Shown here one piece after another: positions 45,701 to 54,300 of a stretch of 64,000 nt of DNA. Positions within the stretch are counted from its first letter, which is position 1. The number at the start of each line of letters is the position of its first letter. The position numbers and the translations under genes are program-made. The notes under the pieces were generated by a model. The model worked only from the letters and a program-made list of their open reading frames with translations, was not told the DNA's origin and ran no database searches. Origin of the DNA: Clostridia bacterium (GTDB taxonomy: Bacteria; Bacillota; Clostridia; Oscillospirales; CAG-382); the NCBI GenBank assembly GCA_017560085.1, contig JAFYPA010000025.1, forward strand, positions 1-64,000, read 5' to 3'.

Positions 45701-46819
45701 CCCTTCGACGGTGCAAAGCACGGTACATGGACACCCGTTGAGGGCTATACCAATGTATACAAGTACAGCGAGCTCTTTACAGAGGACATCGGATCTCTCG
45801 CATTCAACGAAAGAACATTTACAGAAATCTATGCACAGAAGATACTCTTCGACTTTATCGGCAAGGATCCCGCAAAGCCTCACTTCAGAGGCGATCCCGC
45901 AGACAAGATTGCAGAGGATCAGCTTTCCTACCTCAAGAACGACCTTGACTTCTGGCACGATACAAAGGGTCCCAACATCACATATGCAAAGGGCGGCGAG
46001 CTTTATCTCCGTTCCGACAAGGGCAACCCCGCTGAAAGATTTACAAACATCGAATTCAACCCCAGAGCAAGCTGTATTACGGTAGGTAATGCTGTTGACG
46101 TAACAATCGACAACCTTACAATCCGTCACGCAGGTGTTCACGGTGTTTCCTCCTCCACAACAAGAAACCTCACAGTTACAAACTGTGTATTCGAATGGAT
46201 CGGCGGCGGTGTACAGAACTACAACGACGGCTCTTACGTAAGACTTGGTAACGCAGTAGAAATCTACGGCGGATGCGAGGGCTACATTGTTGACAACTGC
46301 TACATCGAGCAGGTTTACGATGCAGGTGTTACACATCAGGTTTCTCACGAATCCGACGGTGACTATGTTATGAAGGATGTAACATACTCCAACAATGTAA
46401 TTCTCAACTGTATCTACTCCATCGAGCACTTCAACAGAGCTCGTGCGAACACAACAAGATATCTTGTAAACATCAACTACAAGAACAATCTCTGCAGATA
46501 TGCGGGCTACTGCTTCGGTAACACAAGACCCGACAAGACAGTTGCGTCCCACATTCGTTCCGGTACTATTGTTGACACAGCGAACTTCGTTGTAGAAAAC
46601 AATGTATTCGACAGATCCACGGTACAGCTCTTCAAGCTTCAGGCAGGCGGTGACGAGCAGATTCAGTGGAAGAACAATGTATACATCCACAGACTCGGTG
46701 CTTCCTACGGTACAATGACAGGTGTAAGCATTACTTACAACGGCAACATTTCCAAGGAAGTTGAAAGATACTTTGCATTCCCCGAGGTTAACGGAAAGTA
46801 TCTCTTTATTAAGGAATAA
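42734..46819 (+). CDS. Giant SLH / beta-helix surface protein 3
   Basis: Encodes 1361 residues from ATG 42734 after AAAGGAAG; the earlier in-frame ATG at 42683 has no ribosome site. A signal peptide (about 1-31) is followed by a first beta-helix-like region (about 35-330; GNGTAPDKPTTLVKAITTLD). Three SLH repeats cover about 360-545 (YIKGYDNGDGTFSFKPSGNI; ITRAEFVKLVSLY; ITRAEVVTVINR). A second helix-like region related to the first (about 570-870) and a third, polysaccharide-lyase-like one (about 915-1361; YYVSSSAGNDENDGLSADKP) complete it. This paralog lacks the InlB repeat and the two N-terminal modules of the others. TTGACA at 42670 with TATAAT at 42686 is badly spaced, so the promoter is unclear. 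Confidence 0.88.
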   Translation: MKKTAKLLSVILAVIMMTTMIPVTMLNSMAAPTSSTVVYIMADGSGNGTAPDKPTTLVKAITTLDAAGGGTIVLVGPTNLTSNILLGNNSPDITIKVTSVYGGVDYRETANAALVFTKDWINVSSKNVFEYENINFLMQGANCSFFGNGFPLTFGKGVKVIIAEGRDAKDVKNYPNIYGGSAHDLSGTTNFPAHTSITVLSGTFRSVYPSGFGTEAKPRPSLSATLAISSKVKIMHALGYEYNAPHSKIEGDVTLITIDGRHEALKHDTEKKVVEVSGGNGHVSGIAPGKVMICADTGYAAKIGDKVVPNGAYEFDGAELKVTFVESDINREAELALTRPTLPAAIPGEYIKGYDNGDGTFSFKPSGNITIAEASTILVRLMTTEDAIKGQYTTDKAKESDWFYNNIAYLDAYGSFDTFDNFDGNRQITRAEFVKLVSLYRKILAKTTEEIKFTDVSADYKYADCIKTATMGKIVNGYDNGDGTFSFKPDAPITRAEVVTVINRIFDMADLAPIKYKDKLPNFSDVDITHWAAYQIIAAAGGKDKPAEKQEITGTGEVEHTVAGNVVFVKDGGEGDGSSAEKATTWNKGVGLIKESGTVVVCGPVEFNSNFRFSGGHTGTQIITSVYDGVDYRATADAAIIFGSNWRNGVPAGTTIFDNIAFISKGSNCSIYCDNQNVTFGKDVVCVIESGAPIALYGGSANDLSACVNYIDSTSTAVAHTGNYFANLTINGGTWGNISGTGNGSEAKPRENNGSAITISGEVIAGSITCGNSTTMGKRVNGLRTLVLNNYGAATIDPVHYDIIVSVKAEAEAKVVGMTKESVTILVTANDGSKVQGVNDDGTITFEGEGSLIVTGTGNAITAVKGGKTAIDGVVDENVEFVTDEYLKELDARQAQRKAEILATVSTIKPKEGKKAYYVSSSAGNDENDGLSADKPFKTITKVNAANLVPGDVVYFKRGDEWRGTTLKAKNGVSYTAYGEGAKPVISLSPFDGAKHGTWTPVEGYTNVYKYSELFTEDIGSLAFNERTFTEIYAQKILFDFIGKDPAKPHFRGDPADKIAEDQLSYLKNDLDFWHDTKGPNITYAKGGELYLRSDKGNPAERFTNIEFNPRASCITVGNAVDVTIDNLTIRHAGVHGVSSSTTRNLTVTNCVFEWIGGGVQNYNDGSYVRLGNAVEIYGGCEGYIVDNCYIEQVYDAGVTHQVSHESDGDYVMKDVTYSNNVILNCIYSIEHFNRARANTTRYLVNINYKNNLCRYAGYCFGNTRPDKTVASHIRSGTIVDTANFVVENNVFDRSTVQLFKLQAGGDEQIQWKNNVYIHRLGASYGTMTGVSITYNGNISKEVERYFAFPEVNGKYLFIKE

Positions 46820-46840
46820 TCCGCAGAAGGATAAAAATTA

Positions 46841-46877
46841 CGGCTCTCTCCAAAATAACGGAGGGAGCCGATTTTTT
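46841..46877 (+). terminator. Terminator after giant surface protein 3
   Basis: An 11-bp stem (46841-46851 with 46860-46870) is followed by ATTTTTT. Confidence 0.92.
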
Positions 46878-46915
46878 AATGCATAATGCATAATGCATAA
46901 TGCATAATGCATAAT
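46878..46915. repeat. 9-bp tandem repeat
   Basis: Four to five copies of the ATAATGCAT-type unit begin immediately after the T run of a terminator. They then degrade into CGGAATGCATAAT and AATGCACAA variants up to about 46963. Confidence 0.85.
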
Positions 46916-47049
46916 CGGAATGCATAATCGGAATGCACAATTCACAATGCACAATGCACAATTGATGTTGATTGCTTCGCAATCTTCGGTGGATTAAATT
47001 CAGACAGCAATAATTTTTATCTCTGAGAGCTGACCGTGGGGTGGGAGGA

Positions 47050-47222
47050 TTGCACGGAATAAGGTTGTAGTTTAGTAAACTTGGATTACCTCCACCCTAA
47101 TCTGCGACGATGCCGTGGGTTGGCATCGTTGCACGGAATATGGTTGCCCTTTAGTAAACTTGGACTACCTCCACCCTAATCTGCGACGCGACCTTGGGTC
47201 GGGAGCGTTGCACGGAATTCCT
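47050..47222. repeat. 79-bp tandem repeat with a changing stem-loop
   Basis: TTGCACGGAAT recurs at 47050, 47129 and 47208, exactly 79 bases apart. The first 59 bases of copies 1 and 2 are nearly the same (TTTAGTAAACTTGG, CTCCACCCTAATCTGCGACG). The last 20 differ in sequence but each keeps a dyad, for example CGATGCC with GGCATCG in copy 1 and GACC with GGTC in copy 2. The third copy is partial. Confidence 0.8.
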
Positions 47223-47299
47223 TGCCCTTTATAACAGCAGAACGGTACGCAACAGAACGCCCACAGCACTTCCTAACATAAAACCCGGCGCAAGGAGCG

Positions 47300-47378
47300 A
47301 ATGCGAGTGGAGCCATCCTATTCAAAGTTTTGGTCTCGCTTTTTCAAAAGCGAGCCGTCGGAGACCTCCCGTAAAAAA
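47300..47378. repeat. Dispersed palindromic repeat, copy 2
   Basis: This matches 8047-8124. It contains CTCGCTTTTTCAAAAGCGAG, a perfect hairpin, and ends in CCTCCCGTAAAAAA next to the trmB terminator. Confidence 0.8.
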
Positions 47379-47400
47379 AGCCGTACCAATTGGCACGGCT
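47373..47400 (-). terminator. Terminator after trmB
   Basis: A 9-bp stem (47379-47387 with 47392-47400) with an AATT loop is followed by seven T residues on the minus strand, 7 bases past the stop codon. Confidence 0.92.
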
Positions 47401-47407
47401 TGGTTTG

Positions 47408-48055
47408 TTATCTTTTGGGTCTTGCGACGAGGCGGTTGATGGTGAAGCCGCGGGCGCTGAAGGTGGCTTCGTATTCGGTTACGACGTTGTCGGCGTTGTA
47501 GGGGGAGTTGTGGAGGTCGAAGGTAACGTCGGAGAGCTCGTAGCCTGCTTCGGGGAATTCTTCGAGTGAGAAGTCGAAGAAGGGACGGTTGTCGGTTTTG
47601 AAGTAGAGAACACCGTCGGGAGCGAGGAGATTCTTGTAGATTTCGAGGAAGGCTCTGTAGGTGAGTCGTCTCTTGGCGTGGCGGGACTTCGGCCACGGGT
47701 CGGAGAAGTTCAGATAGATTTCGTCTATTTCACCGGGGGCGAAAAACTTGGGGAGATCTCTTGCATCACCTGCTATGAAGCGAACATTGTCAATCTCTTC
47801 GTCTGCCGTGATTTTTTCCATAGCGAGCATTATTACATCTCTTACCACTTCCATCGCTACAAAGAATCTGTCATCCTTGTGCTTCTTGGACATTCCGTAT
47901 ACAAAGCTGCCCTTGCCACAGCCGATTTCAAGACAGAGCTTTCTGCCGCCGCACAGCTCGTGCCATTTGCCCATGTATTCCTCGGGATTCGTTATGTTTA
48001 CACTCTCGCAGGCAAGAATTCTGTCCTCCGTGTGCTTTTTCTTTCTCATTCTCAT
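47408..48055 (-). CDS. trmB: tRNA (guanine-N7-)-methyltransferase
   Basis: Encodes 215 residues, ATG 48055 with GAGG 8 bases before. SAM-binding motif EIGCGKGSF (about 43-51), then AMEVVRDV, RFIAGDARDL, and the family signature NFSDPWPKSRHAKRRL followed by FKTDNRPFFDFS. It methylates G46 in the tRNA variable loop in the cytoplasm. The gene stands alone; the other side is the DUF378 gene in the opposite direction. Confidence 0.97.
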   Translation of the reverse strand: MRMRKKKHTEDRILACESVNITNPEEYMGKWHELCGGRKLCLEIGCGKGSFVYGMSKKHKDDRFFVAMEVVRDVIMLAMEKITADEEIDNVRFIAGDARDLPKFFAPGEIDEIYLNFSDPWPKSRHAKRRLTYRAFLEIYKNLLAPDGVLYFKTDNRPFFDFSLEEFPEAGYELSDVTFDLHNSPYNADNVVTEYEATFSARGFTINRLVARPKR

Positions 48056-48208
48056 TGTCAGTACCTCTTTATATCCGATTTTTTATCCAAATTTTGTGCC
48101 GAAAAATTAACGCATAATTTCCGACCTTTTGCAGAAAATATAACCGTCGCAAGAGCTTTGCGTACAAATGCTATCAAACGCAATCAATACCTGAAAGGAT
48201 GAAAATAT

Positions 48209-48412
48209 ATGCTTGACAGAATCGCACTTATCCTTGCCGTCGTCGGCGGTCTTAACTGGGGCCTCGTGGGACTCTTCGGCTTTGACCTTGTCGCCTGGCT
48301 TTTCGGCTCTCAGACAGCAGTGCTTGCAAGAGTCGTGTACGTCGTCGTGGCTCTCAGCGCTCTCTGGTGTACCTCTCTTCTGTTCAGAGACAGAGAAGAA
48401 AAGGCAAAGTAA
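48209..48412 (+). CDS. DUF378 small membrane protein (YuzA-like)
   Basis: Encodes 67 residues with two hydrophobic helices and the family motif GGLNWGLVGLFGFDLVAWLF. The ribosome site is AAAGGATG before ATG 48209. These proteins are widespread and of unknown function. Single gene followed by a terminator. Confidence 0.93.
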   Translation: MLDRIALILAVVGGLNWGLVGLFGFDLVAWLFGSQTAVLARVVYVVVALSALWCTSLLFRDREEKAK

Positions 48413-48423
48413 AGCCCTCTTAT

Positions 48424-48460
48424 CCGTCGCTTCGGATTATGTCCGACGGCGGATTTTTTC
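48424..48460 (+). terminator. Terminator after the DUF378 gene
   Basis: CCGTCG pairs with CGACGG around an 18-base loop with further pairing, followed by ATTTTTT. Confidence 0.65.
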
Positions 48461-48483
48461 AGCCGTTTTTTAACCTTTTACCC

Positions 48484-49278
48484 TTAAAGAAGGGGAGTTA
48501 TGTCCTTGACGGAAGCGAACTTCAGGTCGGGAAGCTCCTCGGGCTGTGCCTTTCCCAGCATTTCCTCCGTGGTCTCACCGCTCATAACAAGCACCGCACA
48601 AAGTCCGTTCTTCTTGCCGAGCGCAATGTCCGTGTAAAGTCTGTCGCCTACCATTGCGGTCTTCTTTCTTTCTATACCCGAAAGAAGCTCTATCATCTCC
48701 GCAGTTTCCGCGTAGGGCTTGCCGAAATACTTCGGCTCCTTGCCCGTGGAAAGAGTTACCGCTCCGCAGATTGCTCCGCTGTCGGGGATAAAGCCGTCGG
48801 GCGTGGGACAGTTGATGTCGGGATGAGTGGAGTAGAAAATTGCTCCGTTTCTTATAAGAGTACACGCTCTTTCGAGCTTTTCGTAGGTAAGAGTAAGGTC
48901 GAAGCTTACCACAACAATTTTTGCATCGTCGGAAAGCGGAATTCCCGCATCGTTAAAGCTCTTTTCAAGATTCTTTGTGCCAACGAGATATACGCTTTCA
49001 CCCTTGTGATACTTATTAAGATATGCGGTTGTTACATCACCCGAGGTAACAACGTTCTTTCTCTCACAGGGGAAGCCCAGACGGCCCAGCTTGTTTACAT
49101 AGTCCTCGGGAGCCTTGGAGGCGTTGTTGGTGAAGTAAATCATCTTTCTTCCGCTCTCGATTATTCTGTTGCAGAATTCTCTCGCACCGTCGATTACATT
49201 GTCACCGAGGTAAATCGTGCCGTCCATATCAAGCACGAAAAGGTCTATGCCGTCTATCGTCTTTTTTACGTCTGTCAT
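48484..49278 (-). CDS. HAD-IIA family phosphatase (NagD-like)
   Basis: Encodes 264 residues, ATG 49278 after GGAG. Motif I is D17-M-D19-G-T (LFVLDMDGTIYLGD), motif II YFTNNASK, motif III FGKPYAETAEM, motif IV MVGDRLYTDI. The NagD branch dephosphorylates nucleotides or sugar phosphates, often for clean-up of damaged metabolites; the substrate here is unknown. It starts 17 bases after the DUF4364 gene and is read with it. Confidence 0.93.
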   Translation of the reverse strand: MTDVKKTIDGIDLFVLDMDGTIYLGDNVIDGAREFCNRIIESGRKMIYFTNNASKAPEDYVNKLGRLGFPCERKNVVTSGDVTTAYLNKYHKGESVYLVGTKNLEKSFNDAGIPLSDDAKIVVVSFDLTLTYEKLERACTLIRNGAIFYSTHPDINCPTPDGFIPDSGAICGAVTLSTGKEPKYFGKPYAETAEMIELLSGIERKKTAMVGDRLYTDIALGKKNGLCAVLVMSGETTEEMLGKAQPEELPDLKFASVKDITPLL

Positions 49279-49295
49279 AGCTGTACTCCAATTTA

Positions 49296-49829
49296 TCAGT
49301 TAAGATATCCGATTTCGCCCGTCGCAACCGTCATTACACCGTTATAAAAGGCATCGGGGTCGTTGTCGATTCTGTTGTATACCTTGAGAGCATCCATGCT
49401 CTTGCGGAAAAAGAGAGTAGTGGAAAAGTAGGTCTTTCCCGCAACCAGCATCTCGAATTTCACGTTTGACCCGCCGGAAACGGACTCGAGGTCAAGTCGG
49501 TAGTCGATACCGCAGACAATCTTTTTGTATCTTCGGAGCGACTTGTTGATTGCGCCTCTGAAAAGGGGCTTTTTTTCCTTGAGTGCAGACACGATTGAGT
49601 GCCCCACATCGGATATGGCGGCATAGCTTTCGCTCATCGCGCTTCCGCTCTTTTTTACATATATCTGACCTGCCGACTCAAGGTCGGAAAGGTATGTGTC
49701 AATCTGCATTTTGTCAAGCTCGCCGCAGGCAAGAAGTATCTCGCGCGCCTCGGCAAGAGTTACCTCGTCGGGCAGCTCCGAAAACACAAACAACGCCAGA
49801 AGCTCCGCTTCCTGTTTCTGTATAAGCAA
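49296..49829 (-). CDS. DUF4364 family protein
   Basis: Encodes 177 residues from TTG 49829, with GAGG 8 bases before. The N-terminal half resembles a winged helix (LALFVFSELP...LTLAEAREILL...TYLSDLESAGQIYVKK), so DNA binding is possible. The C-terminal half is a beta-rich part (about 100-177). DUF4364 is common in Clostridia with no known function. It is the first gene of a pair with the HAD phosphatase. Confidence 0.85.
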   Translation of the reverse strand: MLIQKQEAELLALFVFSELPDEVTLAEAREILLACGELDKMQIDTYLSDLESAGQIYVKKSGSAMSESYAAISDVGHSIVSALKEKKPLFRGAINKSLRRYKKIVCGIDYRLDLESVSGGSNVKFEMLVAGKTYFSTTLFFRKSMDALKVYNRIDNDPDAFYNGVMTVATGEIGYLN

Positions 49830-49977
49830 CTGTATTTCCTCGCAATTTATTCTGTTTTATTATCCAAAAGAGTATACCACACGGGGGAGAGATTTTCAAC
49901 CGCTTTTTTATGTATAATTTGTAACAAGCAGAGCTATGGGCAAATGCGGATTTTCGTTGGGATTTTGTGATAACCTC

Positions 49978-50007
49978 TTGACAAATGTCGGGGGGATTGT
50001 GTATAAT
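49978..50007 (+). promoter_or_regulatory. Promoter for the small membrane protein and tautomerase
   Basis: TTGACA (49978-49983) and TATAAT (50002-50007) are separated by 18 bases. Confidence 0.8.
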
Positions 50008-50086
50008 TATATTACAAAGGACAAAAATATTTACAGCATAAATATAAAACAACAATCGGCAAAGCCGAAGGAAAGGCGGTACGGTT

Positions 50087-50443
50087 ATGGATATAAAGGA
50101 CATAAAAAGCAAGGTATCTTCAATAACTGACGACGTTAAGGGTGGTCTGGAAATTATGGGCAGATACGTTCTCAGGCACGACATCCGCTCGAAAATCACT
50201 CTTCTCGACAAAGAAAAGGGCGTAAAGCTTTTCGAAAAGGACAGAAACACAACGGACGAATATCCGCTTGTAAAGCTTGTGGCTCTTGTTTTTGCGGCGT
50301 TAGCGGGAATTGCCGTTATCGCAATCGGTCTTTCGGCCGGTGCAAGCCGCAAGAAGGTCATCAAGGCACAGAAGTCGGAAATTAAAAGACTTCGCAAGCT
50401 CTGCAAGGGTGCGGGCGTTGACACAAGCATAAAGAAAAAATGA
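50087..50443 (+). CDS. Small membrane protein of unknown function
   Basis: Encodes 118 residues, ATG 50087 after GAAAGGCGG. A charged N-terminal part (about 1-60) precedes one membrane helix (about 63-84; LVFAALAGIAVIAIGL), then a strongly basic C-terminal tail (KKVIKAQKSEIKRLRKLCK) that may be a short coiled coil. No family is recognised. It shares a promoter and a terminator with the tautomerase gene 53 bases downstream. Confidence 0.75.
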   Translation: MDIKDIKSKVSSITDDVKGGLEIMGRYVLRHDIRSKITLLDKEKGVKLFEKDRNTTDEYPLVKLVALVFAALAGIAVIAIGLSAGASRKKVIKAQKSEIKRLRKLCKGAGVDTSIKKK

Positions 50444-50496
50444 CACGCAGAAAATGCGTTTCGGAAATACACTAAAAAACGAAAGGAATCACGACT

Positions 50497-50727
50497 ATGC
50501 CTCACATTAACGTAAAAATGATAGAAGGAAGAAGCGAGGAGCAGAAGAAGGCACTCGCAGCCGCACTCCAGAAGGCACTCACGGAAACCCTCGGCTGTGC
50601 CGATATGTGGGTATCAATCTCCATTGACGACTACAACGGAAAAGAATGGCAGGATGTCTTTGAAAAGGACATCAAGGGAAGCAGGCTTTACAAGGAGCCT
50701 GAATACGATCCTAAGATTTTGCTTTGA
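50497..50727 (+). CDS. 4-oxalocrotonate tautomerase family protein
   Basis: Encodes 76 residues, ATG 50497 after GAAAGG. Removal of Met would expose the catalytic N-terminal proline (PHINVKMIEGRS). The beta-alpha-beta pattern ends in WVSISIDDYNGKEW, typical of small tautomerases. Substrate unknown; no aromatic-degradation genes are nearby. Last gene before a strong terminator. Confidence 0.92.
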   Translation: MPHINVKMIEGRSEEQKKALAAALQKALTETLGCADMWVSISIDDYNGKEWQDVFEKDIKGSRLYKEPEYDPKILL

Positions 50728-50731
50728 TATG

Positions 50732-50765
50732 AAAAACCCTCGGCGGAAATGCCGGGGGTTTTTTT
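50732..50765 (+). terminator. Terminator after the tautomerase gene
   Basis: A 10-bp stem (50735-50744 with 50751-50760) runs into seven T residues. The 460-bp inverted-repeat element begins at the base after the T run. Confidence 0.92.
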
Positions 50766-51225
50766 CGGTGCGGTGCACCGAAATGCATAATGCATAATGC
50801 ATAATGCATAATCGAGGTTGATTGCTTCGCAATCTTCGATTATTTAAATTTGGGTTTATCGGGGAGTTTGTGCACCCTCTGAACGCATTTTTAATCTGAT
50901 GTGGGTGCTTCCTGCTAACTCCCTCAGTCAGCTATGCTGACAGCTCCCTCAAGAGGGAGCCATACTGTGCCCCTGCTTTGGTGCGGATATTCGAGTTTTC
51001 GCAATGCCTTATGCCATTTTGTTTTGCATATTGTTTCGGCTGTTGCAGAAGGGTGGACTTTTGTGTGGCTCCCTCTTGAGGGAGCTGTCGCCGTAGGCGA
51101 CTGAGGGAGTTAGCGGGAATCGCAATGATTGTAATTCGCACAATTATAAGTGGGTACACAAACATCCCGATAAACCCAATTTTGCATTTTGCATTTATCA
51201 TTTTGCATTTCGGTGCACCGCACCG
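50766..51225. mobile_element. MITE-like element with perfect 22-bp terminal inverted repeats
   Basis: The ends 50766-50787 and 51204-51225 are exact reverse complements over 22 bases. Inside are two more arm pairs: 50847-50876 with 51152-51181, and 50914-50962 with 51066-51114 (49 bases, high match). The inner arms carry CTCCCTCAGTC and AGCTCCCTCAAGAGGGAGCC. It has no coding frame with a ribosome site. It lies exactly between the T runs of two facing terminators. A fourth end identical to the 22-bp repeat is at 60982-61003. Confidence 0.8.
50782..50812. repeat. 9-bp tandem repeat inside the MITE-like element
   Basis: Three and a half ATAATGCAT-type units sit just inside the left terminal repeat, followed by GATTGCTTCGCAATC, a small hairpin. 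The same order, array then hairpin, is seen at 42504 and, more loosely, at 46878 and 39889. Confidence 0.85.
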
Positions 51226-51235
51226 ACAAATTCCA

Positions 51236-51276
51236 AAAAAATCCTGCCCCGAAACAGCATCTCACCGTTTCGGGGC
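51236..51276 (-). terminator. Terminator after giant surface protein 4
   Basis: A perfect 10-bp stem (51246-51255 with 51267-51276) is followed, after AGGA, by seven T residues on the minus strand. Confidence 0.9.
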
Positions 51277-51310
51277 GTTCATATTTTTGCTTTATCGGTT
51301 AACCGCGATA

Positions 51311-54300
51311 TTACTTCGCAACCGCCTTAAGGTCGAAAGCCTGTGCGGATACAAGGTTTTCAAATACCGCCCACGCCGCAACATCAACATATGCGTTGTC
51401 CTTGAGCTTGCCACCCTCAAAGTAGCTTGAGCCCTTTACGTTGCCCATAGGCATAAGGTGAATCTGATCGAAGTATGCTGTTCCTGCGGGTACGCCCGTA
51501 ATCTGAACGATTACCTCTTCCCATTCATCCGTGCCCTTTGCGGGGTTTGTAGCGGATGCCGCCTTGGAGGCGAGAAGTACATTGCCGTCAGCGTCCTTGA
51601 AGCGGTATACGTTGATGTAGGGTGCTACCTGCTGGTTTGTTCTCATAAGTATCTTGAAGTATACAACTCCGTTACCTGTCTTAGGCTTTGGAAGTCCGTG
51701 GCAGTCCATGTTGATTGCCGCAGAATCATCCTTGAAGCTGAGGTGAACATAGGTAATACCTGTTGCGGAATCTACGAGAGTTTCCGTGTCGTAGGAGTTT
51801 CTCTTGTCCTTATAGAGTGTTTTGTCCTTCTGTGTTCTTATAAGAAGAGGATCTGTAACGTTTGTGCTTTCGGCTACAGCGGGGAGAAGCTCCTTCTCGG
51901 GTACTGCGGGAGCGGCTGCTACCTTTCTGTCCTCGTCCGTTACCTCTGCCTTCTTTTCGTGTGTGTAGGTGTATGTATACTTGGGAATGTAGTCTACATA
52001 GTAAACCTGTGCGTTCTTATCGCCGAGTGCTGTCTGGATTGCGTACTTTGCTCCGAGGTCTGCTTCAGCCTTGTGGCCTCTGCCGTTTTCGAAGAGGTGG
52101 TTGCCGATACCCTGGATATATACATTTCCGTCATATACAGGTGCTGTTGCATCAAAGTCGGAGTATGTCTGTGTGAGCTCGTGAACGGCTCTGTCGAGTA
52201 CGTTGTTTCTGATGTAGTATTCGGTGAATTCGTTCTTGGAGTTACCTGAACGGATATTTCTCTGGTTGTTTACGTCGGGACGGATAGAGCCGAAGCCGTA
52301 GCCTGCACGACGGAGAAGGTTTCCTTCAATCACAACATTCTTACCCTGTCTGAGTGCGGTGGGCTTGTCTGTGGATGCGGAGAGGAAGTATTCGATGTTG
52401 TATACGCAGTCTGTGATTACATTGTCCTTGTAGAGAATGTTGTCTTCTCTTGCATCAACGGTTGAGCCCTTGGAAATCTGATGTGTGATACCTGCATCGT
52501 AGCACTGGTAAACATAGCAGTTTTCAATTACATAGCCGTCGCACGCACCGTAAACCTCGATACCGTTACCGAAGGGAGTTACGGAGCCGTTTGCGTTGTA
52601 GCCCTGAGTAGAGCCACCAATCCAGCCGATTTCACAGTTCTGAATTACAAGACCCACAACTGTGCCCGAGCCGATACCGTGAGAGCCGCCGTATTTTACG
52701 CAGATGTTATCGAAGGTTACATTGTTAGCCGCCTGAATTACGTTGATTCTTGTGTTGAATTCGAGAGAGTCGAATACCTTACCGGGGTTACCGTTGTCAC
52801 ATCTGAAGTAGAGAGGACCACGGGCTGTGCCGATGTTGATAATCTTGGAAGCGGATTCTGCAAGGTGAACGAATTCAAAGTTCTTGTCAAGCTCCTTCTT
52901 CCAGTCGTATGCAACGTCGTTCTTGCCTCTGACAAGCCACTTGCCGTCGTATGTGGGACGCTCCTTGATAGCGAAGCCGCCGTCAACGCCGTCGTTGAAT
53001 ACGATTGTACCTACGTCATCATAGTTCTTTTCGTCGTAGTACTTCCAGATGAGTGCGCCTGTTTCCTTATCCTCGTGAACGAGAGTCCACTTCTTGGGAT
53101 CTGCACCGTTTTCGGGCGAGCCGTAGAAGGTAGGCTTTGCGCCTTCGCCGTATGCGGTGTAAACAACGCCCGCAACTGCCTGCCACTTTTCACGCCAGAT
53201 ATCGCCTCTCTTAAAGAGAACCGCGTCACCGGCTGTTGTCATTCTCATAGCCTTTAAAACAGTCTTTACGGGAGTGCTTTCTGAAAGACCGTCGTTCTTG
53301 TCGTCACCTGTGGAGGAGGAAACGTAAATCTTCTTACCCTTGATGCCGGAAAGGTCCATATTGGGTGTGCTTCTGATTTCTTCTATTCTCTTCTCTTCAA
53401 GAGCATCGTATTCCGCAACCTTTGCGTAGCCTGCTTCCTTGTTGTAAAGAGTTGTTGTGTCAATCTTTTCGCTGAGTGCGAGAAGGGGATCCTTTGTTGT
53501 GTAGAGCCACTGACCTGCCTGCTCAACATGGGGAACCGTTGCTTCCGCAATGTCTGCGAATGCCCAGTGTGTGCTGTCAACATCGAGGAAGAGGATGTAG
53601 ATGTTGCCCGTGAGGTTTTCCATCTTCTTGGAGATGCCCTTTGCACGGTTGATTACGGTTACAACCTCTGCTCTTGTGATTGTGTTGTCGGGCTTGAATG
53701 TGAATGTGCCGTCAGATTCTGCATAGCCGTTGATAAGACCTGCGGAAGCCGCCGCCATAATGGATGTGTACTTTGCGTGGTCAGCGGGAACATCTGTAAA
53801 TGCTGCCTTGATTCCCTTATCCTGTGCAAGACCCGTAAGGTATACGAGCTCGGAGAATTCAGCTCTTGTGATGGGCTTGTTGGGCTCGAAGCTACCGCTG
53901 TAGCTCTTAAGAAGTCCCTTAGCCTCGCAGAAGCCGATGTACTTTGCGAACCACTGGTCTGCGGGAACATCAGCAAATGCGGAAGTGCCTGCAATGTTTT
54001 CTTCCTTTTCAAGAAGTCTTGCAATAACCGTACAAGCTTCAGCTCTTGTCATTGTGCCTGCGGGGAGGAATGTACCGTCCGCATAGCCGTTCATATATGT
54101 TTCGTGCTTGTCGAATTCAGGCTCGTCCTTGAAGAAGATGAGGCTGGAGATGTAAAGAGTATCGTCGGGATGCTGATCGTGACCGATAGCTGTACCGAAG
54201 CCGTATACCCACATCTGACGGAGGAAGGGAACCGTGCCCTCGATAAATGCTGTGGAAAGCTCGGAAATATCGAAGGTGGAAACCGCCCACGCATCGGTAA

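Larger units (their letters stand above)
46820..47407. other. Repeat-rich intergenic region
   Basis: This 588-base gap has, in order, the terminator of giant protein 3, a 9-bp tandem array, an AATGCACAA variant array, a 79-bp tandem repeat, a dispersed palindromic repeat and the trmB terminator. No gene is supported. Confidence 0.75.

Noticed and set aside
44732..46690. A 652-codon antisense frame inside giant protein 3
   Set aside because: It is a shadow of the biased codon use, again cysteine-rich and without start signals. Similar ones at 36920-37948 and 43562-44584 were dismissed for the same reason.
46878..47222. A CRISPR array
   Set aside because: The 9-bp arrays have no spacers, and the 79-bp units are whole tandem copies with a variable end rather than short repeats with unique spacers. 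No cas gene is present.
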